A DNA stretch of 64,000 bases from Epiperipatus broadwayi (GCA_028023455.1 JAQFVV010006336.1:2062224-2126223), one strand, 5' to 3'. Numbered from the stretch's first letter, positions 42,120-54,257 are shown. Notes: a model not told the origin generated them from the letters alone. Numbers and translations are program-made.

Positions 42120-43375
42120 TTAGTGGCAGTTTTGTTTTGTTTTCTTTCACGTGTATGATTTGAATAATAATAGTGCTATATAATGTTTTATTCCTTGTCC
42201 ATAAATATTTATTACATGTATAATTCTTGTGAGTTTTTTTAAAAAGAAGTAAAGAGAAGTAACAGCTTTTAAGGGGCTTTTACTTTCATATTAATTAAAG
42301 ATAAAGAAGTGATTTCCCAAATAATGTTTATAGTTTTCGTATACATGTAAGATTCCAGTGATATAAAAGAGTGACAGCTTTTAAGGGGCTCTCATTTTTA
42401 TAAAATAAAATGTGTTTTTTTTCAAAGAAGTGAATAAGATGTTGTATAATGTTTTTTTTTCTTGGTCATAAACGTGAAATTACATGCAGAATGCCCGTAA
42501 ATAAAATAGTGGTAGTTTTAAGGGACCTCCACAGTTATTATAATAAAGTAAAAAGTATGTTTTAAATAGTGTTTTTATATATATAATTTTTCATAAATGA
42601 TTTTAATAACATAAAAGTATTTTCGAGTTTACAGTATGATAAAATAGTGTTAGCTTTTAAGGGGCCTTCACATTGATAATAAAAATAAAGTATGTGTTCT
42701 AAATAGTAGCGTTTATATATATAAAAGTTTCCATAAATGATTTTAAATAACAAAGTATTTCGAATTTACAATGTAATTAAATAGTGATAGCTTTTAAGGG
42801 GTTTTTCACATTTAAAGTTAAAAGATAATAAAGAAGTGTGTATGATATACAATAATAATATTGAGATATATAATAATTCTTTTTCGTTTTTAATAAATAA
42901 ATATAATATGCCCAAGTTTTGAAATGTGCGCTAAATAATAATATATAATAATTTTTTCATAAATGCTTTAAATAATAATGTTCAATATAATTTTTTATAA
43001 ATGTCTCAAATAATAATATTTCCAAGTCTGAGAGAATTAAAATAGTGATAGCTTTTAAGGGGCTTTCGCATTTAAATATAAAAAGATAGTAAAGTAGTGT
43101 GTGCGCTAAATAATATATAATTTTTTCTAAATGTTTTGAATAATGATGTTAAATATACATTTTTTTCCCTTGTTAATACATCTGTTAAATAAATATTTTA
43201 AATTTATATGTCCAAGTCTTAGTTAAATTAGTGACAGCTTTTAAAACACTAAAAATGATAAAATAAAGATTCTAAATAATAGAAAATGTGCAGATTTTTT
43301 TTGAAATATTCATGCATATATAATTGCCTTAAATCAATGAAAAAAATAGTGACAGTTTTTGTTATACTTTCATTC
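42120..43375. repeat. Decayed ~137-bp minisatellite
   Basis: A conserved core near agtgacagcttttaaggggc recurs at 42258, 42370, 42508, 42646, 42783, 43043, 43230 and 43348, with a weak first copy at 42121. Spacings are about 112, 138, 138, 137, 260, 187 and 118, that is a period near 137 with indels. The AT-rich remainder of each unit is poorly conserved while the core stays recognisable. It fills half of the space between the two 2.9-kb direct repeats. No coding. Confidence 0.85.
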
Positions 43376-44069
43376 TCTTATATAGATATGTGCTAAAGCC
43401 ATAATGTTTTTTTTGTTAAAACTGTAAATGTATAATGATTAAAGTATAGATCTTAGAAAAATATACAACCCAATAATAGCGGATCATCTGGTCAAAACAT
43501 ATAGCCTCATCTCTTTGGCTGGCGCCCGGTATTAATACCACTATAAATTTGCCAATAGGTGATTGAGTTATTTAGAATAAAAAGTTTAAAAGCAATGATT
43601 CATAATAAAAGTTATATAGAGTTTTTTTTTTTAGTTCAAAATATGTGTATCAAGTGTATCAATACAATCGTTAATCAATCATTTTGTTAAGATGTTTCAG
43701 GTGCTGAAGAACAACTCCAAAAACAGACCACAAAAGAAGACATAAAGAAGGCCAGGTAGAAGTTATAATGATTTTTTTGATATAATTTGCATTAAAGAGC
43801 TAAATAATAATCATTATAGATATATGTTTCACAGTAAAAACTAGATCTAGAAATAATTAATATTAAATAACAGGTAGGATAGCAATAATCATTTAAATAA
43901 ATATGGATTGAGTATGGGAGGGGGAGAATAGAGCAAGGGGGAGAGTGCAGAAAAGGGGGAGGAGAAGTGGATGGATAGTACATGATGACATGGATATGCA
44001 ATGGGAAATGATTTAGGACTGTAATAATTTCTATATATTATAATATTTTTTTTTTATTATTATTTATGT

Positions 44070-44400
44070 TAACCAGTTAACCAAGCAGTTTTTTGGAAGA
44101 CAGTGAATAATTTGTATATATATATAGCATAGTTTTTGTATTATTATCTTATTATATTCAATTAACCAAGCAGTTTTTTTTTTTGAAGACAGTGAAAAAA
44201 TTTTCTAATAACATAGCAGAGAGGATACTATCATAAATGAAAGTTATAAAATTTCTAATATAGCAGAGAGTATTTTATCATAAATAAGTCATAAAATTTG
44301 TAACATAGCAGAGAGCTATTCTATCTTAAATGAAAGTCATAAATTTCTAATATAGCAGAGAGTTATTCTATCATAAATGAAAGTCAAAAAATTCCTTTTA
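44070..44400. repeat. Short tandem arrays before repeat copy 2
   Basis: ttaaccaagcagtttttt followed by gaagacagtgaa occurs twice about 90 bases apart (about 44073 and 44161). Next comes a unit of about 47 bases containing tagcagagag and atcataaatgaaagt, present four times (agcagagag at 44214, 44262, 44308, 44354). Confidence 0.85.
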
Positions 44401-46213
44401 GATACATCGCCAATCCAAAGTTGTTCTTTAGTTACCTGGACATCAAGTAAAAGCTTTTTTTTTTCTTTTTTTAAACATTTTTTTTCCGGTAAGTTCAGGA
44501 AAATGAAGCAGATCTGATGCTCAGATCCTGTTTCACAGCCCACATCCAATCTCCTACCATCTAACTGTATTCAAACCCATCTTTACGCATGTATATACAT
44601 AGCTAATAATATATATATATTTCTTTTGGTTAGTATTATAACATAAATCACATTGATACATATGTATTTTAATTTAAAAATATTTTATTTAATAATAATC
44701 TCATGTGTATGCAGGCGTAAATAATAAATATCTATGTATTTCAATGTAGGAGATTGTGAATAAATTAATTAAGTTATATTACATATAAGATATTATATAT
44801 GAAACTTATTATTTTTTTATATATAATTTTGTAGCCAGAAATGATGCAATCTTGTTAGATAGTCTCTCAAAAAACAATTACCCGGAAGACCCCTTAGATT
44901 AAAGTAAAAGATTACGAATTGGTAATAATAAAATAAAGCCATTAGTGAAAATTGTCCATGCTAGCTTGTTTAAAATCATAAGATATATTTTAAAACAATC
45001 GTTCGAGAAACTGATAACAAACTTGCATTATTTCAAACATCTTACTAGATAAGAGTATCCGGTCAAATTATTCCAGATGAAACTTAAGTGCTTAAGCCAC
45101 CTCAGATCCAGCAGTAGTTACTAAGTAACAGCTTCAAAATAAAAGTAGATATACTGCTGGATTTGAATCCACAAGGAGAGGACCATTAAATAGCTATGTT
45201 GCTATACATATTCCACGCCAGTTTTAATTCTCACTCAATCTGTCGTGAGTAGGAAATTTTGCCTTATCCCTCCGTTCTAATATGCTGTTCCCATGAACGA
45301 AGCTCTGCATCTCGTACTACTGAACTTTATGTATATTTTTCCAGTGAAAGTGAAGTGCTATCTCTCAAATAATAATGCTACCCTAGATCTAGTGAAATAA
45401 TACTGATGGACTGATTCCTAGTGAAACGCTCTTCCAAATAATCAAGGTAAAAGAACTTTGACCGCTTATAATTCCTAAATCCTACCTTCTCTGTAATATT
45501 TATATTTTAAATCATCTATATTAAATGTCTTCAAATATGTATTCTATAACTCTATATAACTAATCTATATTAAGCCTCCCATATAATGTTTTCTTTTCTT
45601 TTATTTCCAAGTGGCAAATGATTTTCAATTTGATTTATGTATTTATACTTTAAAATAAATGCCAATAGTATTCTAAAATCACCAGCATATAATTTATTTT
45701 CGCTTCCCCACCCATCATTTACTGGGTAAATAATTTATAATTTGATCAAAACAAGTCTTATTTGACTTGCCCAGGTGCTCGCGATTTTAGATAAATAAAC
45801 TAATTATATTTTTCATGTTTACTGTAGAAAAACAGATTTGACGTCTGTTTTTCACATTCACCTTCCTAAATAATGCGCTATCTTTTATTCTTAAATTATA
45901 TTATATATGTAAAACCCATCTTAGCTATTACCACCACCCACTTATTTTGTAATAATTTATATATTTCCACAAGGGCATTGATTAACCAAAATTGAGATTT
46001 ATTAAATGTGTAAAAAAGTAATGAATAATATTAAGTAACATAATGTAAAGGGGAGGGGGATCTTAACATCTTAGTTTTATATTTAAGTATAATTATTCTC
46101 CATGTTTGCTTAGTGAAGCCATATCATTATGCCAAATATTTCATAATTTGTGGGCAATAAATACGTTTCGATAATCTTTAAATTTTAGAATTATATTTAT
46201 ATTATATTATTAA

Positions 46214-46687
46214 GTGTTTCGTGAGGCCGCTTCATTTTTATATATGTTCGTGCTTCTTTCTCACATGGAGGTCTTCACTAAGTTGAGCCCCATCGTCATT
46301 CTCTATGTCCTTAAATCAGGCTGTAAAACTACCCTGGGGACATCCTTGGTCTCATGTGCATGCTTTATACGAGGATCGCTCTGGAAAATCCATCCCGATA
46401 ATGACATTGCCGACCACTCTTCATCATCCATGATTCACCTGTACTTCACTCCAGGGAATCTGGACTCTTTCGTTCATCAAACTGACCTTGTCTATGTTTG
46501 CAGAGGAAATTGGTCCATTCTGTTATTAAAAATTCATGAAGCACACTTTAGGATCCATAATTGGACCAACCCTATCAGCTGCCATGCATGCACCACCTTT
46601 CAGTGTCTTATTAGTCGCCCAGAAGTATTCATAAGCCGTAATGAAATGATTTCTTTAAACAAACATATTTCCATTAGTTTAATATAA
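46214..46687 (+). other. 157-codon open frame in repeat copy 2
   Basis: Counterpart of 40574-41017; the extra ten N-terminal codons arise because a different upstream ATG is in frame. The C-terminal 16 residues (EMISLNKHISISLI and preceding) are identical to copy 1 and most changes cluster in the middle. See copy 1 for why I doubt it is a working gene. Confidence 0.4.
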
Positions 46688-46946
46688 GTATTAATGCGAT
46701 AGATTTAGTATCGTTTATATAATTATTCATTATCCATCCCGCACATTATCTATAACTCAAATTTATCATAATATTGAATGTAACCTGCTTATGAAATTAT
46801 TGTTGTTTAAATTAAGTAAATGCTCTTCATCTCTGGGGGTGTAATAGTATTCCAGTAATGTATTCTAATAGCAATAGTTCATTAAATCATACATATATAT
46901 TATTGGCATAGCCGCAAATCTTATGTTATCATTAAATATGAAGCAA

Positions 46947-46995
<49 letters not shown>
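46947..46995. repeat. CA then TA microsatellite
   Basis: About ten CA units followed by about thirteen TA units; the equivalent site in copy 1 (41284-41306) is much shorter. Confidence 0.93.
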
Positions 46996-46996
<1 letters not shown>

Positions 46997-47458
46997 ATCA
47001 TGATGCTAATGTCGGCTAAATAACCTGACATAATTTTGTTATTAATAAATCTTAAATATATATATCAAACTCGAACCATTGCTTTCTTTTAGTTAAGTTA
47101 AAATATTAAGTTATTACTTATGCTAAATATGACTACATGATCTCCGCTTAATACATAATTAATGTGCTAGGTCATGAGCTTTCATTGCTCATAAAATATA
47201 GCTAGTTATTAAGTTATTCTATCATATAAGTTTAGCCTAGAGTCTTTTTGTGTCTCCGATGATCGATGCCGGTGGGTGAGAAGTAAATTAATCGATGTCA
47301 TCGAGATTGTTGCTCATAATGTTATAGATCTGGGAAATAGGCAAAAAGCAGAATTCATGAGTGTTCCTGGCCTGTGTATCTTGCGCATGATTGGATTCGA
47401 AGTACTCTTGCCTAGATGCTAGATCTTGTTATGTGAACATACAAATCCGACCGGCACA

Positions 47459-48034
47459 ATAATGAGCTAGATAAAATTGTCTTCTTATAGATAAATCTTC
47501 AAATAAATTTATTATTAGACTTATCTATAATTTATAAATAAGCTACATATTAATCAGTTGCATAGTTTAGTAACAAATCTGTAATATATATTCTAAGATT
47601 ATCTTACAATCAATAAATGCTAAACTCACTACAATATTGTTTACAATTTGGCATATTTATAGTTTAAATTTACTACAAACTAATTTACAAATATCAAACT
47701 GTTTGCACTTACTTATTTGACGACAAATTCTTTACCTAAATATATTAATGATAATCGGTAAAGCATTTATCTAAAGTCATTGCTGCCAAATGAGTAAATT
47801 TAAGAAAATTAACACTTATAAATTGTGGTTCAGTGGCATTTTTTTGCTGTCTTTATTCATATATTTGAAAAATGCATGTACAAAGAAGAAACTTTTAAGT
47901 GTAGATTTTTTTATCTAAGGTGTTAGGTGATTCTAATAATTAGATGCAGAATAGTTGCTAATTAGTAAAGATTATGGAATGTAATTCTTGAATAAATCAT
48001 AAATATTTTGACCTCTTGTCCTTCTTTAAATTTG
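47459..48034. other. AT-rich spacer
   Basis: Lies between the second 2.9-kb repeat and the hAT pseudogene. The C-terminal half of the transposase would be expected here but is not recognisable. Confidence 0.45.
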
Positions 48035-48690
48035 ATTAATTGTTAATAATTATTATGTGGCTGACTATCATCAAAAACCATACAAATAAAAACACTTAAT
48101 TGTGCAGTACCTGTACAATCAGTAGATTCATCAAGCTGTAGAGATAAAAAGTTACAATTGTTAATGTTTTTATGTAAAATCTCTTTCAAGATTTTGACCA
48201 GTTTCTTCTGTCCTATGCATGATTGTGTTTTGTGATAATGACATATTGTTGATACAAGTTATTATTTCAGATTTATTTTTAAAATTTTCAAATAATACTT
48301 CACAAACTTTGATGAAGGTATGTTTCCATATTTGTCTATCTTGAAAGGGCTTATTGTGTTTAATTAAAGTTTCAACAACTTTGAGTGATGCAATCATAGC
48401 AGTTTCTTGTACTTAACAAAAAAATAAATGTTGTGTAATGAGTTGTGTTTGTAGCTGCTGTACTTTATCTTTTTTAATGCTGTGCCTCTTGGATAATCAT
48501 TTTCATAATTTTTATGAATGGTGCAAAATATTTTTCAACATTGGCTTTCTTCAGTAAAGCCACATGCATGCTGCAAATAATACACATTTGTTTTTCATCA
48601 CAGTAAAAAAATAATCTTCCCATTCTTTATGATAGTGATAAGTTTTTTTATTTTTTTCATGCTTGTACTTGGTTTATTCAATGTAATCCT
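48035..48690 (-). pseudogene. hAT-type (ZBED/GTF2IRD2-like) transposase fragment
   Basis: Read on the minus strand, three pieces line up with the family of domesticated and transposon-borne hAT proteins annotated as GTF2IRD2-like or ZBED-like. The N-terminal piece has KKANVEKYF (about 48530-48556) following a degenerate BED-like Cys segment (NKCVLFA). The middle piece is open for 75 codons (48170-48397; ASLKVVETLIKHNKPF, KNKSEIITCINNMSLS). A C-terminal piece in another frame has LSLQLDESTDCTGTAQLSVF (about 48080-48150), the conserved Leu-Asp-Glu-Ser-Thr block that normally follows. A single-base frameshift near 48170-48176 separates the last two, and stops disrupt the first. The rest of the catalytic domain is missing, so it is a 5' fragment or truncated copy. 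Confidence 0.85.
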
Positions 48691-48699
48691 GCCATGTCT

Positions 48700-49635
48700 T
48701 CACTTTCCAACAAATAACAAAAAAAATAATATATGTCTAAAGAAAATTATCACTAGTAAAGATGAAAAAATATTTATTAACTTTTAAACGCATAAAACAC
48801 ATCTCTAAATGTTCAGCATTTACAAATGTGATCAATACAGCTTTGATTCTATTTATTATTTTCCATAAATACTAATATTCACCATTGATAATAAACTACC
48901 ATCAGTCATCACTATTTTTAGGCCTGACTTCAAATAATTACAAGTTATTTATTCTCACAGTCTTTCTCTGCACAATCTTACCGGAGCTTGTCAGGCTTAC
49001 ACCCATAAAAAGATATGTGATCTGTTTTTGGCATATCCAGCTATTGCTACTTACAGAGGCATGATCTCTGGGAGAAATTCATGCATAATGAAAAATTACA
49101 GCTTTCACTCTGGATCCTTTTTCAGAAGTCCAATACAATCACTGTTTCATATCCAGTATTAATATTATAATTGATGATCACTATTTTTCTTCAGACAGTT
49201 TCATGATAGAATTAAATCTTTTAACAAAAATATTCATTAAGATTTAATTGCTTACATGCACAATATTTTTATCATATTAGTGTTTTTGATATTAATTGTA
49301 CTAACAATTATTTTTTACTCTTTTGTTTAATTAGTTTAAAAAATAGTTTTCTGCTCTAATTAAACAATGCTATTTTTATTCTACAATTAATGTAATAGAC
49401 TTTTACTGAATTATCATTCCCATTTTATTTTATCCTTCAACAATAATTTTTCATTGACCTTTACTTAAAATACCTTCCTATATTTAACTTTCAGTTCTTT
49501 TTTCTGGAGTAATTAAACATGGTTTTATAACTTATACATAATTAAAGTTAACAATCAATATTTTTACCAAAACATAATAAATCCTGAATTTATTTTTTGT
49601 TTTTATAAAATTTTTGTTTTTTGTATTTTTTGATT
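48700..49635. other. AT-rich spacer with one less AT-rich patch
   Basis: The patch 48900-49150 is less AT-rich (ccggagcttgtcaggctt) but has no open frame and no partner in the window. The remainder is AT-rich. Confidence 0.4.
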
Positions 49636-49639
49636 AAAT

Positions 49640-49722
49640 ACAAGTAGGTCAGCGTCTCTGCCTTGCTCTTGCAGGCAGTTGCCCAGGTTGCGGGTTTGCA
49701 TCCTGGCTGATGCTATGACCCT
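49640..49722 (+). mobile_element. tRNA-derived SINE head
   Basis: A tRNA-like sequence: caagtaggtcagcgtctctg (A-box region, about 49641), then ccttgctcttgcaggcag, then B-box-like gggtttgcatcctgg (49692-49706). The order and about 40-base A-to-B spacing resemble a tRNA, but the acceptor stem ends do not pair and the B box departs from ggttcgaatcc, so it is not a working tRNA gene. An A-rich stretch follows. Confidence 0.5.
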
Positions 49723-49739
49723 TAAAAAAATTACAAGTA

Positions 49740-51735
49740 AGAAAATTTGAAACACATCCCCCTTTTAGCTTGGCATCAAAAATTTGCTAAAGAGAAAAAA
49801 AAAATACATAACAACAATAAAAAAAATAAAATTTATTTCTTGCTTTGACACCTATTTTCTCTCTTAAATAGAAAAAAGTCCTGTTTTTTTTTTAAATCTC
49901 CTTGGGAATTATTTGTTAGCTAGACAAAATGTTTTAAAAAATTCACAACTTCTTTGTTTTAAAATCAATTCATTAAAATTCTTGTTTCTCAAGGACAAGT
50001 TATTTTCATTTATCCTTGGTAAAATAGTAATTAAATATTTCTAAGAATTTTAGATCTAGCATTATTCAAAAATAATTTAATTCTTTCCAACTTCTTCCAA
50101 CCTGGGTTTATTTTTGAGATCTACAATAACAACAGGTGTTATTTTAATGGTAACTATTTTTAAACAAGAATAATTTTGAATTTGTACTTTTTTATTTTTT
50201 TTTATTTTTTATATTTAAAACAGCTCTGAATTTATCATTATAATTTGTTAATATTCATGCCAGCTTTGTGGTAGACTTCCAGACATCTTACTGTCAATTT
50301 GTTGACTGTGGTCATTGTCTTGGCCATCCTTGATATAGACAACAAAGTGTGCAACTTGACTATAAAAAGTAAAATTATTAATGCAAAGAAATTTAAATAA
50401 ACCCCATTAAACTGGTAAATATAACCTATTCTAAATGCAGATTAATAAATAGTCAATTATAACTTTAAATTACATACCAACCATGTATTACATCAATAAT
50501 AAAGCTAATAATACTCAAAAATAGATAGTTATTTAATGTAAATACATAAAAGCAGTCAACATTTAAGCAATACCAATATCATTAACAATGTCAATTTGTT
50601 GTCAAGGTGATAGTTTGAGTGAGTTTTATATATGTTTGGTTTCAATTTTCTATCCATTTAGCAATACATCTGCCTCCTCAATAATCTTTTGTTGAGAGAG
50701 AATTTATCACAATCTGATGAAACATCCACTCATAATGTGCCGGTCAAAATATATTTAACCATCTAACATGAGCTGGAACTCACAAATGTACTTCAAACTC
50801 AGTCAAGCCTGAGATTTAGGTCAGGGACGAGCCTGTATTTGAACCACTCTCTAAGCCCCAGATCAAGCACCTAATGGATAACATAATAGTGATGGCACAT
50901 GAGAATTAATCTTAATCTGGTTGACTAGCAAAGCTGAGCAAAACAATGAGACATCTATTAACTATGACAATATTAAAATAATAGATAAGCATGGTTGTAA
51001 TATGTGGAAGTGGAGAAAAAAGTAATTCGAACTACTCAAATAAGATAGACAATAAAAATATAGTTTAATATACTGACAAATTATTTACATAATGACTTAA
51101 TTATATACATTAGTGTGTGCGTGAATGAGCAAGCAGTCTACCAAGTGATAGAGGATTACATAGTGTCATTTATGCTATTATTTCTCATATGCTCTTTATT
51201 AGCTAAATGATACATTATAAATAAGCACACATCTTTGGTGGGTCTAATATTAAGATGCCAATTGGTTATTAGAAAGAAGTTACATAAAATTGCTATTAAC
51301 GCTTTGATTTACGGTTCTGAAATAACGTATGATTTAGGGGAGCATTCTGAAATTCATTATACATATGATATAATTATTTCCATGCCATTGAGGTCATGAA
51401 AATAAACAGAAGACAGTTGAACGATTATATTTGAAACTATGACAAAATATTTAATGAAAAATTATTTTAACGATAGTAAGACGAATGCTTTATTTTCCCC
51501 TAGGCATACAGATACTCTTAAATTTAGAAATAAGTTATGATGGTGGAATTGTATAAGAGTGAAATAAATTTAATTAATAAAATACATTTATATATATTTT
51601 GAGCAGAGTGCAATTTTGATATTAGAGCATTAAAACTGGGTCATGAAGCAAAAGAAATAAATATGAAGAAGTTTGCAGTGTTGATATAATAACCTAAAAA
51701 TAACTAAGAGGAAAAGGTCATACTTCTGGATGAGA
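49740..51735. other. AT-rich DNA with a weak SINE-like patch
   Basis: The patch 50740-50905 is less AT-rich; on its minus strand ttaggtgcttgatctgg precedes a B-box-like gtggttcaaatac, which could be another SINE head. The 51290-51700 patch is unassigned. No gene supported. Confidence 0.35.
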
Positions 51736-51739
51736 ATGA

Positions 51740-51921
51740 AGTGGATGGGCATAGCATATGCCAGACTTAGGGAATCACCACCAGAGGCTCTTTTATAGGA
51801 AAAAAGTGGATGGGCCTAGCATGTGCCAAACTTAGCAGTGGCATTTTTATACGAAAAAAGTAGATATGCATAGTGTGTGCCAAACTTATGGGATCACCAC
51901 CAGAGGCATTTTATATGGAAT
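51740..51921. repeat. Three-copy ~63-bp minisatellite
   Basis: The units at 51740, 51805 and 51859 share gtggatgggcatagc-like and tgccaaactta text, then (in units 1 and 3) ggatcaccaccagaggc. Unit 2 lacks the last segment. Confidence 0.85.
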
Positions 51922-52024
51922 AAATGTGGTTCCAGATAGCTCAACTATCTATGGAATGAGGTATGAAAAGAAATCTATGGGTTCAAACTTGTCACAACTC
52001 CCAGAGTAGAAGACTAGAAGCATG

Positions 52025-52025
<1 letters not shown>

Positions 52026-52056
<31 letters not shown>
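52026..52056. repeat. TA microsatellite
   Basis: About 14 TA units. Confidence 0.93.
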
Positions 52057-52058
<2 letters not shown>

Positions 52059-52208
52059 CGAAGATAGGCTATATGTCAGTAACGCAGTACGAAAAATAAA
52101 TGTCACTAACAACATTGAATAAATTTTACTGCATTAAAATAAATGACCCTAGTTTGAGTACTATAATTTAGTCAAATAATATGCTATGCCGCTATAATAT
52201 ATATAGAG

Positions 52209-52331
52209 AAATTTAGATTTCATTTACTAAAATATACTTGAAGATTTTATTTAGCAAAAGAAACATTAAGATTTAGATTTCAAATTAATAAAATATATGT
52301 TAAGATTTGATTTAGTAAAAGAAACATTAAG
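52209..52331. repeat. Tandem duplication of a ~61-bp unit
   Basis: aatttagatttca ... gcaaaagaaacattaag at 52209-52269 is repeated at 52270-52331 with a few changes. Confidence 0.8.
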
Positions 52332-52769
52332 AATTCCCCCCATCCCTTTTCTGCTATTTAAAATTAATCAATCCCACCTTCGTTGATTTTATAATAACTG
52401 GAATATTTAAATACTGTATTTGATCATTTAAGCGTAGACTATTTTAAGAGCATAGCAAAATAAAATAACTAGCAGTTATATAGAAAACAAATAATCGGTC
52501 ACCTTTTCAGAAATGAATAAATAATATTTTAAAATTTCAAAGTGTTAATTAGCCAAAGTTTTGGATTCTCTAAAGCATAAACAAAATGTTGCCGTAAAAT
52601 AATCTGGTGAGCATATTAATTAATAATGTGCATGTTTTAAAAGGGGACGTTAATAATTTGCTTCATGAAGGTTTACTTAAAAATGACAGAAAAGATTTTT
52701 ATAAATTAAGCTCACCAGTTTGTTTGAGATTGGCAAAATAATAATAATAATAATAATAAAGCATATATA

Positions 52770-52905
52770 TTGTACCATTTATTTATATATGTTGCAAATA
52801 TATTGGTATTTGGTAGAAGCTAAAAAATAAATCTAAATTTACTTTTATTTTTTAGCTTCTACCAAATGCCAATATATTTGCAACGTATATAAATAAACAT
52901 TACAA
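52770..52905. mobile_element. 136-bp hairpin MITE
   Basis: Near-perfect inverted repeat from end to end: ttgtaccatttatttata at the left, tataaataaacattacaa at the right, with ttggtagaagctaaaa mirrored by ttttagcttctaccaa near the centre. It is flanked by tatata on the left and ta on the right, consistent with TA target use. No coding capacity. A partial copy lies at 54258-54327. Confidence 0.85.
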
Positions 52906-53655
52906 TAATTGTACATTTCCCATTTTGCTAGGCCTCTTACACGCTAATATAGACTGCGCGTGAGTTGATCAAGCTATGTCAAAAAAGAAGAAAGTTATAT
53001 TTCTATTCTAAAAACATAGCTATATTTCCTGATCAACTCGGCCTAGAATTATTGCTAAGTACAATCGTGAGCTGACTCAGTTTTTAATTTCTACATGAGG
53101 GTGCCAGAGTCATTAGACCCACTGAGTCGGTGTCAAACATATTGTAACTCGTAAACTAAACAGAAAAAAAGTGCTTTTAAACTAATCGGTATTGCATCAT
53201 ACCATAACGAGAACTATTTTCTCCTTTTTGATTATTATTTCTGGGCTTGTTTAAATACATTGGCAAGGTAAATTCCGTTTTAAATCCCACTAAACTAATA
53301 ATAAATTTAATACTAAAAACAAACAACTATTATTAATAACACACAATGAAAAGGTTGATAAAAGTAAAATCTCTTTTATTCTAACAAACTAAACATATTT
53401 ATAAGTTAAATTACGAATTAACTAAACAGGAAAGTACACACACACCAATCCAGATAATGAATCGATTAACAAAAACAGATTAAGCAATTAAAGCAATTTA
53501 ATAATGTCCCAAGATCTTGTATAAAATTCTTTATTAGAAAGTCCCTTGAATATGAAAAGTCTATATCAGGATGGTAGTCTAAGCTTAGATAAATAATTGT
53601 TTGCAAACTTTTAAGTCACTATCAGGAAAATTTATTCTTAACTTACCGGTAAGTT

Positions 53656-54060
53656 CATGTAGGTTTATGGGATCCCAGATCATGAGAATTTCCATTGGTC
53701 TCTCCTGCCGGCATCTTCCATTATTGTTCCATTCTATAGCTGGAGAAAAGGCACGGTTGTAGTGACCCTTTTATTGCAAAAAGCGGTCTTCACAAGTCCC
53801 GTTTCCATGCTTGCATGACAGCTTGGTACAGCAAGGGGCATACCTGTGTAGAAGTATATTTCTTGCCACAGGTTATGCTCGTGGAAACCTCCAACTTTCA
53901 GAGACATAACTAGAAGTTAAAGAGAAGACCCAGATTGAAGTTGTCATCTCCTTTTTATATCGCGCTCCATTTTTGGAACTTCTGCGCACTCTTTTGTCTT
54001 TTTATCAGCGTATAAGATAATAATCTTATACACTCTTTTAAATTTAAGTTACAAAGTTCT
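53656..54060 (-). promoter_or_regulatory. Core segment with promoter-like and poly(A)-like motifs
   Basis: On the minus strand a TATA-like gatataaaaaggag (about 53950-53963) is followed by a region of balanced composition with a short frame beginning MSLKVGGFHEHNLW (about 50 codons), and by caataaaa (53769-53776). The segment ends at the palindromic aacttaccggtaagtt, which reads as a splice donor (ggtaagtt) on both strands. It could be a promoter/first-exon unit of the transposon or a captured host fragment. The peptide is not recognised. Confidence 0.35.
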
Positions 54061-54257
54061 CTTTTTTTTAGCATTATTCTTCCATCTTTAATTAGCTAAA
54101 ATATTTTTCTTTTAGCTTATACTTTTGGAATTCTTTTAATTTATCTGGATTAGTAATCTGTATGTCATTTATTCTTTCCAATTAGATAAAAAAAAATAAG
54201 AATGACAATTTTAACCTTCATTGCACATTTTAACAAAAATTATACTAATCAAAAAAA

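Larger units (their letters stand above)
44510..47458 (+). mobile_element. 2.9-kb direct repeat, copy 2 (LTR-like)
   Basis: Second copy of 38844-41769, with identical start (agatctgatgctcag) and end (gaccggcaca). The bases immediately upstream (aggaaaatgaagcag) are purine-rich, as a polypurine tract before a 3' LTR would be, but this is weak. Downstream the flank is ataatgagc with no match to the flank of copy 1. It contains a longer CA/TA microsatellite than copy 1. Confidence 0.85.

Noticed and set aside
43792-44001. Minus-strand 69-codon frame rich in Pro/Tyr/Ser
   Set aside because: It results from a purine-rich (ggggga) stretch near 43915-43970; low complexity.
42120-44400. CRISPR-like array
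   Set aside because: Repeats are long, diverged and irregularly spaced in a clearly eukaryotic context; they are minisatellites.
38844-47458. Confident call of a complete LTR retrotransposon
   Set aside because: No target-site duplication, primer-binding site or coding domain was found between the repeats; only the direct-repeat structure is firm.
49640-49722. Functional tRNA gene
   Set aside because: Acceptor stem does not pair and the B box is degenerate; kept only as a SINE-like head.
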